A stretch of 44,685 nt of DNA from an uncultured Oxalobacteraceae bacterium. Its GTDB lineage: Bacteria > Pseudomonadota > Gammaproteobacteria > Burkholderiales > Burkholderiaceae_D. The notes beneath the pieces were generated by a model. The model saw only the letters and a program-made list of their open reading frames with translations, did no database searches and was not told where the DNA came from. Below, piece after piece: positions 1 to 8,760 of the stretch. The stretch's first letter is position 1. Every line of letters begins with the position of its first letter. The position numbers were made by a program, and so were the translations under genes. Where the stretch lies: positions 1 through 44,685 of the forward strand of contig CAITOF010000102.1 of the NCBI GenBank assembly GCA_903893945.1, in the 5' to 3' direction.

Positions 1-137
1 CGCAATTTTTCAATAAAATGATTCAAAAAAGTCATTAAGTTAACCTATTTATATTATTTATTGATAATATAACGTACACTGGCAAGGGTGATCGTGCCGG
101 TTCAGCGCCACGTGTTTCTGCAGGACACGTTTCGTGT

Positions 138-170
138 TTGTCCGTAACTTGTCCGTAATTTGCCCGCAGA
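138..170. repeat. 11-bp direct repeats upstream of the pentapeptide-repeat gene
   Basis: Three units follow one another at 138, 149 and 160. The first two are TTGTCCGTAAC and TTGTCCGTAAT, differing in one base; the third, TTGCCCGCAGA, is degenerate. The 11-bp period is close to one helical turn, so the copies face the same side of the DNA, as in many activator sites. Just before them lies an inverted repeat ACACG-TTT-CGTGT at 125-137. A regulatory role is inferred. The rest of 1-213 is AT-rich on its left side and shows no gene and no convincing promoter. Confidence 0.5.
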
Positions 171-213
171 GGATGCAGTACTTCATTTCAATCTTTGGAG
201 GTCAGGAATTAAC

Positions 214-1473
214 ATGCTTAATCTCACTACGCTCAATCTAACCATGGCCGTCTTGCGTTCGGCGCCGACACCACCCTGCAGCGGTACAGAAATCAGGCGA
301 AAACCCAGTGATGACACGCAGCAGCACCACGGACTGAATCTGTGGCGGAAGCTGCAAGGGATCGTTTTTCATTACCTCAAGAAATTTGAGTTCCTGAAAT
401 TGGTGGACAAATTAGGGCGCGCCAACACGCTAGAGGCAAAATTCGAACTGTTTCAAGTCATGAAACGATTGGCCGATGATATTGCGACGCACGATGAATC
501 ATTTGCGGTGTCTGTGAAGAGGACGGTTCTGGACGGGACTAATATGAGGATCCAGTTTCTGATACGCGATGTGCTTATTGACGAATTCGATCTGGACGTG
601 AGCGAATTCCCCCAGCTTACCAAACTGTCAGGCAGCATCCGGAAAGATCTGAGTCATTCAGATTTTTCGGATCTGGTTCTGGATTACGTTGATCTGCGCG
701 ACGCGAATCTGTTCAACACCAACTTCAGCAACACAGGTTTAAACCATGTGTCATTCAATGGCGCGAACATTGCGAAGGCCAATTTCAGCGGCGCAACGGG
801 TCATGGAGATATTGCAATAATAAAAGACATGCCGGCGCAATTTCAGTTAGCCCTGGACAGGGCACTGACTAACCAGAATGCCATGTCAGGAGAAAAAACC
901 TCGACATTAAGAGAATCGCTTCCCGAAGATCTGAAGCGGGCCAGGTCCTGTCCTGACCGGGATGTACCGGACGGACAGAATCCGGGCCTGCCGTTGGATC
1001 CTGCCGGAAACGATTCCGTTGGATATGACATCTACGTGGCGAACGAACGGATACCCTACGAGCGACGCAATAGTGTTGACCTGGTGTCCAATAACAATCC
1101 GGACAATCTGGCCATTGCCGTGACGTGTCAGTCATTTACGAATCTGGTGAATGAATGCAGTGATTTTTCCAGTAAGTATTGCGGCGTGTTCCTCAAGTCG
1201 GATCAGGTGGAGGTAAAGGTCAGCGACTGTTTTGCGACCGACCGGGAAATAAAAATCAGAATGCAGTTCAAAATGATCTCCCCTCCGACTGCACACAGAA
1301 CGGCACCCGTCGCAGATTCAGAATTAACGCTGGGTTTTACCGTCAAGCTGAGTGATCAGGTTGCGAATGCAATCCAGGACGGCTCCTTTCTGGATTTATG
1401 CTACCTTGAGAAAGCCAGCATTGACATTGATGAAATCAGAGTCACGAATCCACACCTGCTTGAAACGCACTGA
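214..1473 (+). CDS. Pentapeptide-repeat protein with unknown C-terminal domain
   Basis: This encodes a protein of about 419 residues that I do not recognise as a whole. The start at 214 is preferred over an in-frame start at 160 because a GGAG ribosome site lies at 197-200. Residues 145-195 read as pentapeptide repeats of the A(D/N)LxX type (for example LRDANLFNTN and GANIAKANFS), which fold as a right-handed beta helix. Before them is a charged helical stretch; after them a polar linker leads to a region at about 268-419 with alternating hydrophobic residues and several cysteines, probably beta-rich. No signal peptide or membrane segment is seen. The pentapeptide part is short, so this is not a DNA-mimic Qnr-type protein by length. 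It stands alone on the plus strand. Function unknown. Confidence 0.8.
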   Translation: MLNLTTLNLTMAVLRSAPTPPCSGTEIRRKPSDDTQQHHGLNLWRKLQGIVFHYLKKFEFLKLVDKLGRANTLEAKFELFQVMKRLADDIATHDESFAVSVKRTVLDGTNMRIQFLIRDVLIDEFDLDVSEFPQLTKLSGSIRKDLSHSDFSDLVLDYVDLRDANLFNTNFSNTGLNHVSFNGANIAKANFSGATGHGDIAIIKDMPAQFQLALDRALTNQNAMSGEKTSTLRESLPEDLKRARSCPDRDVPDGQNPGLPLDPAGNDSVGYDIYVANERIPYERRNSVDLVSNNNPDNLAIAVTCQSFTNLVNECSDFSSKYCGVFLKSDQVEVKVSDCFATDREIKIRMQFKMISPPTAHRTAPVADSELTLGFTVKLSDQVANAIQDGSFLDLCYLEKASIDIDEIRVTNPHLLETH

Positions 1474-1585
1474 TTTCCACCCTATCGACCGCAGCGCAAA
1501 TAGGGGCGATAATGGCAGGGCCCTCATGTTAATTGTTAATATGGGCCGAATGTAAATAGTCTCTTTACCTTACCTTGGAGCCGCC

Positions 1586-2098
1586 ATGATGAAAACCTTT
1601 GCCCTCAAAGTGTGCCTGCTGCTCAGTTTTGTGTTGGCATCGTTCACCAGTTATGCCGATGTGCCTGGAATTGATGATGAATTTCAGCACCAGGTGGCCG
1701 TGTTTTTGGATACCTGGCATGACGATGCCGCGCACGCCAATCTGAGTTATTTTGACAAAATGGCACAGGACGGTGTCTATATCGGCACAGACAAATCAGA
1801 ACGCTGGGTGCGTGATGACTTTAAAGCGTGGGCCAAACCGTATTTCGATCGCAAGAAAGCCTGGGAATTTCATGCTTTTAATCGCCACATTGCATACACG
1901 GAAGACAGGTCCCTGATCTGGTTTGATGAACAACTTCATACGCAAATGGGAATTTGTCAGGCGTCAGGTGTGATTCGGAATACCAAAGACGGTTTTAAGA
2001 TTGAACATTATCAACTGTCGTTGACGGTTCCGAATGATATGGTTGACCATATTCAGAAAGAAATTGATGAGTTTGATGCCAGGTCGGCGAAAAAATAG
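1586..2098 (+). CDS. Exported NTF2/SnoaL-like protein
   Basis: A 170-residue protein with a clear signal peptide at residues 1-24 (MMKTFALKVCLLLSF, then a small-residue cleavage region near SYA). The mature part has the pattern of a SnoaL-like NTF2 fold: an N-terminal helix pair (FLDTWHDDAAHANLSYFDKM), a GVYIGTDKSERW strand-turn, and a C-terminal sheet with WFDEQL and GVIRNTKDGFKIEHYQLS. Proteins of this type in proteobacteria are mostly uncharacterised, so location is periplasmic by inference and the ligand is unknown. A ribosome site GGAG lies just before the tandem ATG codons at 1586 and 1589; either may be used. The TAG stop codon is the first triplet of a three-copy 13-bp repeat. Confidence 0.8.
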   Translation: MMKTFALKVCLLLSFVLASFTSYADVPGIDDEFQHQVAVFLDTWHDDAAHANLSYFDKMAQDGVYIGTDKSERWVRDDFKAWAKPYFDRKKAWEFHAFNRHIAYTEDRSLIWFDEQLHTQMGICQASGVIRNTKDGFKIEHYQLSLTVPNDMVDHIQKEIDEFDARSAKK

Positions 2099-2134
2099 GG
2101 CGTGCGAATAGGGCGTGCGGATAGGGCGTGCGCC
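2096..2134. repeat. Three-copy 13-bp tandem repeat
   Basis: Units TAGGGCGTGCGAA, TAGGGCGTGCGGA and TAGGGCGTGCGCC run at 2096, 2109 and 2122. The first unit begins with the stop codon of the upstream gene. The third can fold with the next bases as GGGCG-TG-CGCCC (2124-2135). The array sits between two convergent genes and lacks a T-run, so it is not a standard terminator. Confidence 0.75.
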
Positions 2135-2158
2135 CCCGGTCGGAAGCGGCCGTCGACA

Positions 2159-3592
2159 CTATTTCTGCGCCATACCACCGCCCAGAGACTTGTAGAGCAG
2201 CGTCAGGTCGCCGGCCAGTGCCTGTTCTGAGGCCAGCCGGGTATCGTTGATCTGTTCTGCCAGTTGCCGTGCTTGCAGCACGTTGATCATGTTCGTATCC
2301 CCCAACTGGTTGCGTTGTTCGGCCAGTTTCAGTTGCTGTCGTTGCGACAGCGATGCCTGCCGCAACTGGTCCAGCCGCTGTTTTTCCTGTTCAAACCGTA
2401 TCAGGGCGGTTTCCGTGTCGGCAAATGCGCTTAAGACGGATCGGCGGTACTGGGCCAGTGCCGCGTCGCGTGCCGCTTCACGGCCGCTGACCTGCGCTGC
2501 CAGGCGACCTCCGGATAATAACGGTACGCTGATCTGCGGGCCCAAATTCCAGTAGCGGCTGGCCAGTTGGGTAAATTTGCCGGGTGTGATCGTGTCCAGT
2601 CCGCCGTCTGCCAGCAGGTTGAGCTGTGGATACTGATCAGCGACCGCCACGCCTATGTCTGCCGTTGCAGCAGCCAGTTCGCGTTCGGCACTCTGTATGT
2701 CAGGGCGGTGTAACAATAAATCAGACGGTAAGCCCACAGCCACTGGCATTTCCGGCACAGACGGGATTTGCTCCCGGGTTCCGATTATTGCCGCGACCTG
2801 ATCGCGGGTTTGATCGGTCAGGACAGTAATGGCCAGCAGGGCGGCCTCTTCAGCACTTCGTAACGGAGCGAGGTTGCCTTGTGACTGATGCAGTGCGGTT
2901 GTGGCATCGATCACGTCAGAATCTGAAAGCAGTCCGGCTTTCTGTTGAAGCACGGTCAGATCCAGCAATTGCTGACTGTCGGTGATCATGGATTCGGCAT
3001 TCCTGGTTCGTTCGTGCCAGGCCCGGTAATCGATGACATTGCGAACGACCTCGGCGGCAATGCTCAGTTCCACGCCTTGCCGTTGAAATTCTGCACTGCC
3101 AATTCGCGCCTTGGCGGCCTCGGCGCTGCGCCGGTTGCGTCCGAACAGGTCAAGCTCCCATGATGCATCCAGTCCGACCCGGTACTCGGTGAACGTGGTC
3201 AGGGGGTGTGGGAACGGGATGTTGGCGAAGTTCTCGCTGTTTTTGCTGAACTGGTCGCGTCCCACGCGTCCATCGGCATTCAGTTGCGGCTGATTTGCAC
3301 TGTCGATGATCTGGAACTGGGCGCGTGCCTGCCTGATCGAGGCATCCGCACTGGCAAGGTCAAGATTACGTTGCAGAGCGGTTTCGACCAGCTGATCCAT
3401 GGCCGGATCATGAAATGCTTCCCACCAGTGGCCAGTTCCCGCCGTGGGGCGTGGCTGGGTCGTGCCGGACCCGGTCTCCGGATAATGGGCAGGTAATGCT
3501 GAACTGAGGTCCGGTTTCTGGTAATTGGGTCCCACTGTGCAACCGGCCATGGCAATGGCGCAGAGAAGTGTGAATCTGGAAACAGTGCTCAT
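2159..3592 (-). CDS. NodT-family outer-membrane efflux lipoprotein
   Basis: This 477-residue protein belongs to the TolC-like outer-membrane factor family, NodT type. The signal peptide ends in a lipobox with cysteine in AIAMAGCTVGPNYQKP, a hallmark of the family, so it should be lipid-anchored in the outer membrane and form a trimeric channel-tunnel. Two OEP repeats are visible, each with long alpha-helical coiled-coil stretches (residues about 60-260 and 270-470). The start at 3592 is chosen because ATG overlaps the TGA of the upstream permease (ATGA) and an AGGAG site precedes it; a longer reading from 3664 would run deep into that gene. Its place as the last gene of an ABC exporter operon, rather than next to an RND pump, suggests it is the dedicated exit duct for that exporter. 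Confidence 0.92.
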   Translation of the reverse strand: MSTVSRFTLLCAIAMAGCTVGPNYQKPDLSSALPAHYPETGSGTTQPRPTAGTGHWWEAFHDPAMDQLVETALQRNLDLASADASIRQARAQFQIIDSANQPQLNADGRVGRDQFSKNSENFANIPFPHPLTTFTEYRVGLDASWELDLFGRNRRSAEAAKARIGSAEFQRQGVELSIAAEVVRNVIDYRAWHERTRNAESMITDSQQLLDLTVLQQKAGLLSDSDVIDATTALHQSQGNLAPLRSAEEAALLAITVLTDQTRDQVAAIIGTREQIPSVPEMPVAVGLPSDLLLHRPDIQSAERELAAATADIGVAVADQYPQLNLLADGGLDTITPGKFTQLASRYWNLGPQISVPLLSGGRLAAQVSGREAARDAALAQYRRSVLSAFADTETALIRFEQEKQRLDQLRQASLSQRQQLKLAEQRNQLGDTNMINVLQARQLAEQINDTRLASEQALAGDLTLLYKSLGGGMAQK

Positions 3593-4701
3593 TGTCCGCT
3601 CCTGCGTATGAATAGGGTGTACGCCAGCGACAGGGTGACCGTGGCGATTAATAATAAGGGCCATAAATGTGGCCAGGTCTGGCTGAAATCGAATCCCTTC
3701 AGAAAAATTCCCTTGATCGCGATAATGGCGTGGGTCAATGGATTCATTTCGGCGACGACCTGCAATGCCACCGGCATGTTTTCAATCGGTGCCATGTAGC
3801 CGGATAAAATCACAGCCGGCGACATGAACCCGAACACGCCTAAAAATGCCTGCTGCTGATTGGCGCAGATCGATGAAATCAGCAAGCCAAACCCGGACAG
3901 CGACAAGCCGTAACAAAACATGGTCAGCAGCAACAGCCAGACCGATCCGGAAAAAGGTACGCGATAGACAAAGACCGCGGCGCAGGCAATGATCGAGCCC
4001 TGAAACAGGGCGACCAGAATCCCGGGTATCGCCTTGCCCAACATGATATAACCGGGTGTTAACGGTGACACCAGCAGTTGTTCAAACGTGCCTTCTTCGC
4101 GTTCACGGGCCAGTGAGAGTGCCGTCACCATCAGGCAGCCGATCGTCGTGATGATGGCCACCAGACTGGGTAACACAAACCAGCGGTATTCGAGATTGGG
4201 GTTGTACAGGTTCTGGGTCACGAGCGTTGCCGGCATCGCCTGCAATTGCGCCGCTGTCGCTGCTTCAATGACATATTGCTGCACAATCTGCAGTGCATAA
4301 CCATAGGCGATCTGCGCACTGTTGGAGCGGCGTCCGTCGATGATCGCCTCCATGTCAGCGTTCTGTCCGGCAGCAAGGTGGCGTGAAAAATCCTGGGGTA
4401 TGCGTATCGCCAGAAGTGCCTGCTGATGATCGATGACGTCCCTGAGCTGGTCTTCACTGCTGATCATCAGCAGTCTGGGAAACGCCTTTGCTGCTGCCAG
4501 ACGCTGGATGATTTCAATCGATGCGGCGCCCCCGTCCTGATTAAAGATCGCCAGTGTACTGTTTTTCACTTCGAGCGTGGCGGCAAACGGAAAAACCAGG
4601 AGCTGCAGTAGGATGGGCATAATCAGCATGCGCACGTTTTCCGGTCGGCTTAACAGTGCCTGCAGTTCCTTTTTGATTAATGTGAGGATGGCAGTCAGCA
4701 T
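3589..4701 (-). CDS. ybhR: ABC-2 type exporter permease, YbhR-like
   Basis: A 370-residue inner-membrane permease of the ABC-2 family. The layout is typical: one N-terminal membrane helix (about residues 22-42, LLQLLVFPFAATL), a large periplasmic loop of about 130 residues, and five C-terminal helices from about 175 on. The motif REREEGTFEQLLVSPL marks the cytoplasmic coupling segment that contacts the ATPase. E. coli YbhR is about 368 residues, so the length fits. The gene starts two bases downstream of the stop of the paired permease and overlaps the outer-membrane factor by four bases, so the proteins are probably translationally coupled. It should pair with the product of 4703-5839 as a heterodimeric channel. 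Confidence 0.9.
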   Translation of the reverse strand: MLTAILTLIKKELQALLSRPENVRMLIMPILLQLLVFPFAATLEVKNSTLAIFNQDGGAASIEIIQRLAAAKAFPRLLMISSEDQLRDVIDHQQALLAIRIPQDFSRHLAAGQNADMEAIIDGRRSNSAQIAYGYALQIVQQYVIEAATAAQLQAMPATLVTQNLYNPNLEYRWFVLPSLVAIITTIGCLMVTALSLAREREEGTFEQLLVSPLTPGYIMLGKAIPGILVALFQGSIIACAAVFVYRVPFSGSVWLLLLTMFCYGLSLSGFGLLISSICANQQQAFLGVFGFMSPAVILSGYMAPIENMPVALQVVAEMNPLTHAIIAIKGIFLKGFDFSQTWPHLWPLLLIATVTLSLAYTLFIRRSGQ

Positions 4702-4702
4702 A

Positions 4703-5839
4703 TCAGTCGTCCAGTCGCCGTGCTGTTTTCAGGGCTGTTAAACCAAGCCAGAACAGGGCAGAGACCACCAGAAATGCGCTATTGATCGCAATGATGTGCC
4801 AGATATCACCGGCCTGAAACAGGGTTTGCAGGGCATTCACAAAATAGCGTGCCGGTATCAGGTAACTCACACCCTGAATGGCAATGGGCATGCTGGCGAT
4901 TTCAAACACAAAGCCGGACAGCATCGTGGCCGGCAGGAACGCCGCAATCAGTGCCGTCTGTGCCGCAATAAACTGGTTGCGGGTCACCGTGGACAGAAAT
5001 AATCCGAGACCCAGGCCGCTGCCAAGAAACAGGCTGCTGACAATAAACAGGACCCAGAACGAACCCCGAAACGGGACATCCAGTAGCAGCGTGCTGACCA
5101 CAACACAGAGTGTCATGGCGACCATGCCGAGGACATAATAGGGCAGTATCTTGGACAGCAGTAATTCGCTGCGCGTGACGCTGGTGGAAAGCAGCGCTTC
5201 CATGGTACCGCGTTCCCATTCGCGTGCCACCACCAGTGAGGTTAACAACGCACCAATGACGGTCATGATGACGGAGATGGATCCCGGTACCAGATAGTTG
5301 CGGCTGACCGTGGTCGGGTTAAACCAGTAACGTGGTTCCAGTGTGGTGCTGGCTGCCACCGGCAAGCCCTGATCGTTGCGGCGTTGCTCCTGCCACACCT
5401 GCAGACAGCCTTCCAGGTAACTGTTCAGAAAATTGGCGGTATTCGGCTCGGCGCCATCAGTGAGCAACTGGATCGGCGCCATTTCCTGGTGTTTTCTGAC
5501 TCTGGCGGAAAAATCACTACTGAGTATGACGAAACCGCGCACCTTGCCAAGTTGCAGCTGTTTCTGCATCGCTGCACGCGAATGGCTGACTTCGGTGTCC
5601 AGGAACGGGGAGCCTTTTAATACATCGGCAAAGTGATTCGCTTCAGCGCCGCTGTCTTCCATGACGATGCCCAGGCGCACCTTGTTGGTGTCCAGATTGA
5701 TCCCAAAGCCAAAAATGAACAGCAGGATGATGGGAAGTACAAAGGCGATCAGAATGCTGCTCGGGTCCCGTACAATCTGGTAACTCTCCTTGCGGCACAG
5801 CGCCAGAAGGTGGCGTCGATTGATTCCGGCGAAACTCAT
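4703..5839 (-). CDS. ybhS: ABC-2 type exporter permease, YbhS-like
   Basis: A 378-residue ABC-2 permease, the partner of the 3589-4701 product (E. coli YbhS is about 377 residues). It starts with a short cytoplasmic segment, a first helix near residues 25-45 (SILIAFVLPIILLFIFGFG), a large periplasmic domain, and five C-terminal helices beginning near 185. The coupling motif REWERGTMEALLSTSV is clear. The ATG at 5839 overlaps the TGA of the ATPase gene in an ATGA arrangement. Together the two permeases and the double ATPase form one exporter. In E. coli the Ybh system has been linked to export of cephalosporins, chloramphenicol or cations, but substrate cannot be read from this sequence. Confidence 0.9.
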   Translation of the reverse strand: MSFAGINRRHLLALCRKESYQIVRDPSSILIAFVLPIILLFIFGFGINLDTNKVRLGIVMEDSGAEANHFADVLKGSPFLDTEVSHSRAAMQKQLQLGKVRGFVILSSDFSARVRKHQEMAPIQLLTDGAEPNTANFLNSYLEGCLQVWQEQRRNDQGLPVAASTTLEPRYWFNPTTVSRNYLVPGSISVIMTVIGALLTSLVVAREWERGTMEALLSTSVTRSELLLSKILPYYVLGMVAMTLCVVVSTLLLDVPFRGSFWVLFIVSSLFLGSGLGLGLFLSTVTRNQFIAAQTALIAAFLPATMLSGFVFEIASMPIAIQGVSYLIPARYFVNALQTLFQAGDIWHIIAINSAFLVVSALFWLGLTALKTARRLDD

Positions 5840-7674
5840 TGCATCTCCCTCTGGCCTTGCCGGGCGCGGGTGGCATCATCGCGTTCGACCAGACGGATGA
5901 ACGTTTCTTCCATGGTGATGGAAGATTCCTGGTTCAGGGTGGCCAGCTTTTTCAGCTGGTCCGGCGTGCCCGAGGCGATGGTGCGGCCACGATAAATCAG
6001 TGCGATGCGGTCACAATATTCGGCTTCATCCATAAAGTGGGTGGTCACCATGACAGTGACCCCTTTGTCGACCAGTCCGTTGATGTGCGTCCAGAATTCG
6101 CGCCGGGTGATCGGATCGACGCCGGAGGTCGGTTCGTCCAGAAACAGAATCGGCGGATGATGCATGATCGCGCACGATAATGCCAGGCGCTGCTTGAATC
6201 CGAGCGGCAGGGTATTGGCCTCTTCGTCAAGGTACGGTTCCAGGTTAAACACCCGTACCATGTCGTTAATCATGTCCTGCTGCACGTTGCCGCGCAATCC
6301 GTAAATGCCCGAAAAAAATTGCAGGTTCTGCGCCACACTGAGATTGCCATACAGCGCAAATTTCTGCGCCATGTAGCCGATCTGCGCCCGTGCCCTGCTG
6401 GCACTGCTTTTCAAATCGATACCCATGACTTTTGCCCAGCCACTGGTCGGCTTTAACAGACCGCACATCATTTTGAAGGTGGTTGATTTGCCCGCGCCAT
6501 TGGGGCCCAGCAGTCCGAAAATTTCACCGCGCTTCACTTTGAAATCGATATGATCGGTCGCGACAAAATCACCGAAGCGTCGCGTCAGCTGGTTTGCCTC
6601 GATGACCGCATTCTGGTCTGTCGAACTATCAAGACGTGCCAGTGGCATATGATCGGCCAATACCGATTCTCCGCCCGGCCCGCCGCCCAGAATATCGATG
6701 AAAGCGTCTTCCAGGCAGGGCCTGACCTCGACAAAATGGGCCTTGTCACCGGCGCCAAGATGACCCAGATCGGGCAATTCGCCCGCTGTTTTCAAAACCA
6801 GCCGCAAGGCGTCGCCCTGAATGACACCATCGATGACCTGGGCCGCATGCAGCGCTTTCTTGAGGACGATGCGTTTGTTGCCCTCGATGTCACGTAACTG
6901 GAAGCTGCGTCCTTTCATGCCGGCAATGATGGTAGCCGGAGGTCCGTCAAATTTCAGGTGCCCTTCGCTCATCAGCAGCACGTCGTCGCACAGTTCGGCT
7001 TCATCCAGATAGGATGTGCTCCAGATGACCGTGATGCCCTTGTGGGCCAGTTCTCCCACCATTTTCCACAACTCGCGCCTTGATATCGGATCGACGCCGA
7101 CACTCGGCTCATCCAGCAGCAGTACCCGTGGCGAGCCCAGCAGGGTGCATGCCAGCCCCAGCTTCTGCTTCATGCCGCCTGATAATTTTCCGGCCGGGCG
7201 ATCAAGAAAGCGCGCCAGATCGGTGAACGTGAGCAGTTGCTGGAAACTCTGCTGGCGCGCTTCACCGGCAAGGTCGCACAGGTCCGCATACAGGTTCAGG
7301 TTCTCCAGCACGGTGAGGTCTTCATACAGGCCAAATTTTTGCGGCATGTAGCCCAATTGCGGCCGCAACACGGTGGCATCGCTGATCGGGTCGCAGTTTT
7401 CCACGGTTATTTTTCCGCTGGTCGCTTTGAGCAGGCCGGCAATCAGCCGGATCAGCGTTGTTTTACCTGAGCCATCGGGGCCGACGATGCCGGTAATCCT
7501 GCCGCGTTTGATTTGGGCGGTGATGCCACGCAGTGCTTCGGGCCCGCCGTGCTGCGCCTTTTTGTGGTTGCCAAACTGGTGATGCAGAGCGGTGAGGGTG
7601 ATGGCGTTGCCGGCAGACGCCGTCTCAGGAGTGGCCCGGTCTGCTGTTCGCAGCGCACTGTCGCTTGGATTCAT
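5836..7674 (-). CDS. ybhF: Double-domain ABC transporter ATPase, YbhF-like
   Basis: A 612-residue cytoplasmic protein with two fused ATP-binding domains that powers the exporter. Domain 1: Walker A GPDGSGKT (65-72), signature LSGGMKQ (164-170), Walker B LLLDEP (185-190). Domain 2: Walker A GPNGAGKS (390-397), signature LPLGFKQ (489-495), Walker B LFLDEP (510-515), switch histidine H546 in TTHFMDEAE. The equivalent switch position in domain 1 is serine (S221 in STSYLDEAE). Domain 1 Walker motifs therefore face the altered signature of domain 2, which should make one composite ATP site weak and the other canonical. As I recall, E. coli YbhF shows the same changes, so this is a family trait rather than damage. 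About 22 residues at the N-terminus are poorly conserved and the ribosome site is weak, so the start could lie slightly downstream. Confidence 0.93.
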   Translation of the reverse strand: MNPSDSALRTADRATPETASAGNAITLTALHHQFGNHKKAQHGGPEALRGITAQIKRGRITGIVGPDGSGKTTLIRLIAGLLKATSGKITVENCDPISDATVLRPQLGYMPQKFGLYEDLTVLENLNLYADLCDLAGEARQQSFQQLLTFTDLARFLDRPAGKLSGGMKQKLGLACTLLGSPRVLLLDEPSVGVDPISRRELWKMVGELAHKGITVIWSTSYLDEAELCDDVLLMSEGHLKFDGPPATIIAGMKGRSFQLRDIEGNKRIVLKKALHAAQVIDGVIQGDALRLVLKTAGELPDLGHLGAGDKAHFVEVRPCLEDAFIDILGGGPGGESVLADHMPLARLDSSTDQNAVIEANQLTRRFGDFVATDHIDFKVKRGEIFGLLGPNGAGKSTTFKMMCGLLKPTSGWAKVMGIDLKSSASRARAQIGYMAQKFALYGNLSVAQNLQFFSGIYGLRGNVQQDMINDMVRVFNLEPYLDEEANTLPLGFKQRLALSCAIMHHPPILFLDEPTSGVDPITRREFWTHINGLVDKGVTVMVTTHFMDEAEYCDRIALIYRGRTIASGTPDQLKKLATLNQESSITMEETFIRLVERDDATRARQGQREMQ

Positions 7675-7721
7675 GAATGATCTGGCCGGGTGTTAGTGGA
7701 CTGGTTGGTATGGATTCTTTA

Positions 7722-8693
7722 TCACAGCAGCCTGACCGTGACCGGCATGCCTTGTCGTAACTGGTTGTCCGGCTGCTCAACAATAATACGTAACCGGTAA
7801 ACCAGTGCGGTGCGCAAGTCCGTGGTTTCGACATTTTTGGGTGTGAATTCGGATGTCGGTGAAACAAAGCCTATGGTGCCTTTATAGGGTTCGCTGCGTG
7901 CGTCGGTAACGATGGTCACTCTGGTGCCGGGTGCCACTTTACCCAGATCCGGTTCGGCGACATACGCGCGCACCCATACCGGACGGGTGAGCGACAAGGT
8001 CAGCACGGTGCTGCCGGCGGCCAGCATCGTTCCGGGTTCAACAGCGCGGGTCAGTATGATACCGTCTGACGGTGATGTCAGTACCGTGTCAGCCAGTTGT
8101 AACTCGGCACTGGAAAGTTGTGCTGCAGCGCGCTGGTGGTTTGCCTCAACTTCTGCAACTTCTTCTTTGCGGTACCCGGAGTGCAGCGCCTCATATTGCT
8201 GACGCGCGGCGTCGACCTGTGCCGTGGCCTGATCATAATTGGACTGCGCGTCGTCCAGATTACGCTGCGAGGCGGCGCCAGTACCTGTGAGCTGCTGCTG
8301 GCGGAGCAGGAGCTGGTGTGCATTCAGTTGTGCCGCCAGACGGGCTGCCAGTGTGGCCTTGGCCTGCTGTATATCTTCTTTGCGGTAGCCCTTCCGGTAA
8401 AGGCGTCGGTGCGCGTCGAGAGCGGCGTGGTTGGCTTTGGCATCGTCCAGCGCAATGGTGAATGGCTGGTCATCCAGGGTGCCCAGTATGTCACCGGCGT
8501 GCACTGTGGCGCCTTCATCGACGTTGAGATTTTTCAGCCGACCTGCTACCCGAAAAGACAGATTGACCTGACGAATATCGACGTTGCCTGACAGTGTCAA
8601 TCCCGGTGAGCCGTGTTGTTTCTGATAGATGAAAACCGCACAGGCGATGAGACCAGCGACAACTACAAGGGCAACTATTCGTTTTTTGTTCAT
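7722..8693 (-). CDS. ybhG: HlyD-family membrane fusion protein, YbhG-like
   Basis: A 323-residue periplasmic adaptor, the first gene of the exporter operon. It has one N-terminal membrane anchor (residues 5-24), a split lipoyl domain (RVAGRLKNLNVDEGATVHAGD and later SPSDGIILTRAVEPGTML), and a long coiled-coil hairpin between about residues 80 and 195. The hairpin contains a repeated GYRKE(D/E) element, once in each arm, as in YbhG relatives. A beta-barrel domain follows (VRAYVAEPDLGKVAPG). It should bridge the two permeases to the NodT channel encoded at the end of the operon. An AGGAA ribosome site lies close to the ATG. The gap to the ATPase gene is 47 bases. No TetR regulator (CecR-like, as in E. 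coli) is next to it. Confidence 0.92.
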   Translation of the reverse strand: MNKKRIVALVVVAGLIACAVFIYQKQHGSPGLTLSGNVDIRQVNLSFRVAGRLKNLNVDEGATVHAGDILGTLDDQPFTIALDDAKANHAALDAHRRLYRKGYRKEDIQQAKATLAARLAAQLNAHQLLLRQQQLTGTGAASQRNLDDAQSNYDQATAQVDAARQQYEALHSGYRKEEVAEVEANHQRAAAQLSSAELQLADTVLTSPSDGIILTRAVEPGTMLAAGSTVLTLSLTRPVWVRAYVAEPDLGKVAPGTRVTIVTDARSEPYKGTIGFVSPTSEFTPKNVETTDLRTALVYRLRIIVEQPDNQLRQGMPVTVRLL

Positions 8694-8760
8694 GGGAGCA
8701 TTCCTTGAAAAGAATCAGTCTACACAATTTCCATCTGGTAATTATTGGTTTTCATCAAGT

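Noticed and set aside
453..1135. Open frames on the minus strand within the pentapeptide-repeat gene
   Set aside because: They have no ribosome sites, no family-like pattern and lie wholly inside a better supported gene.
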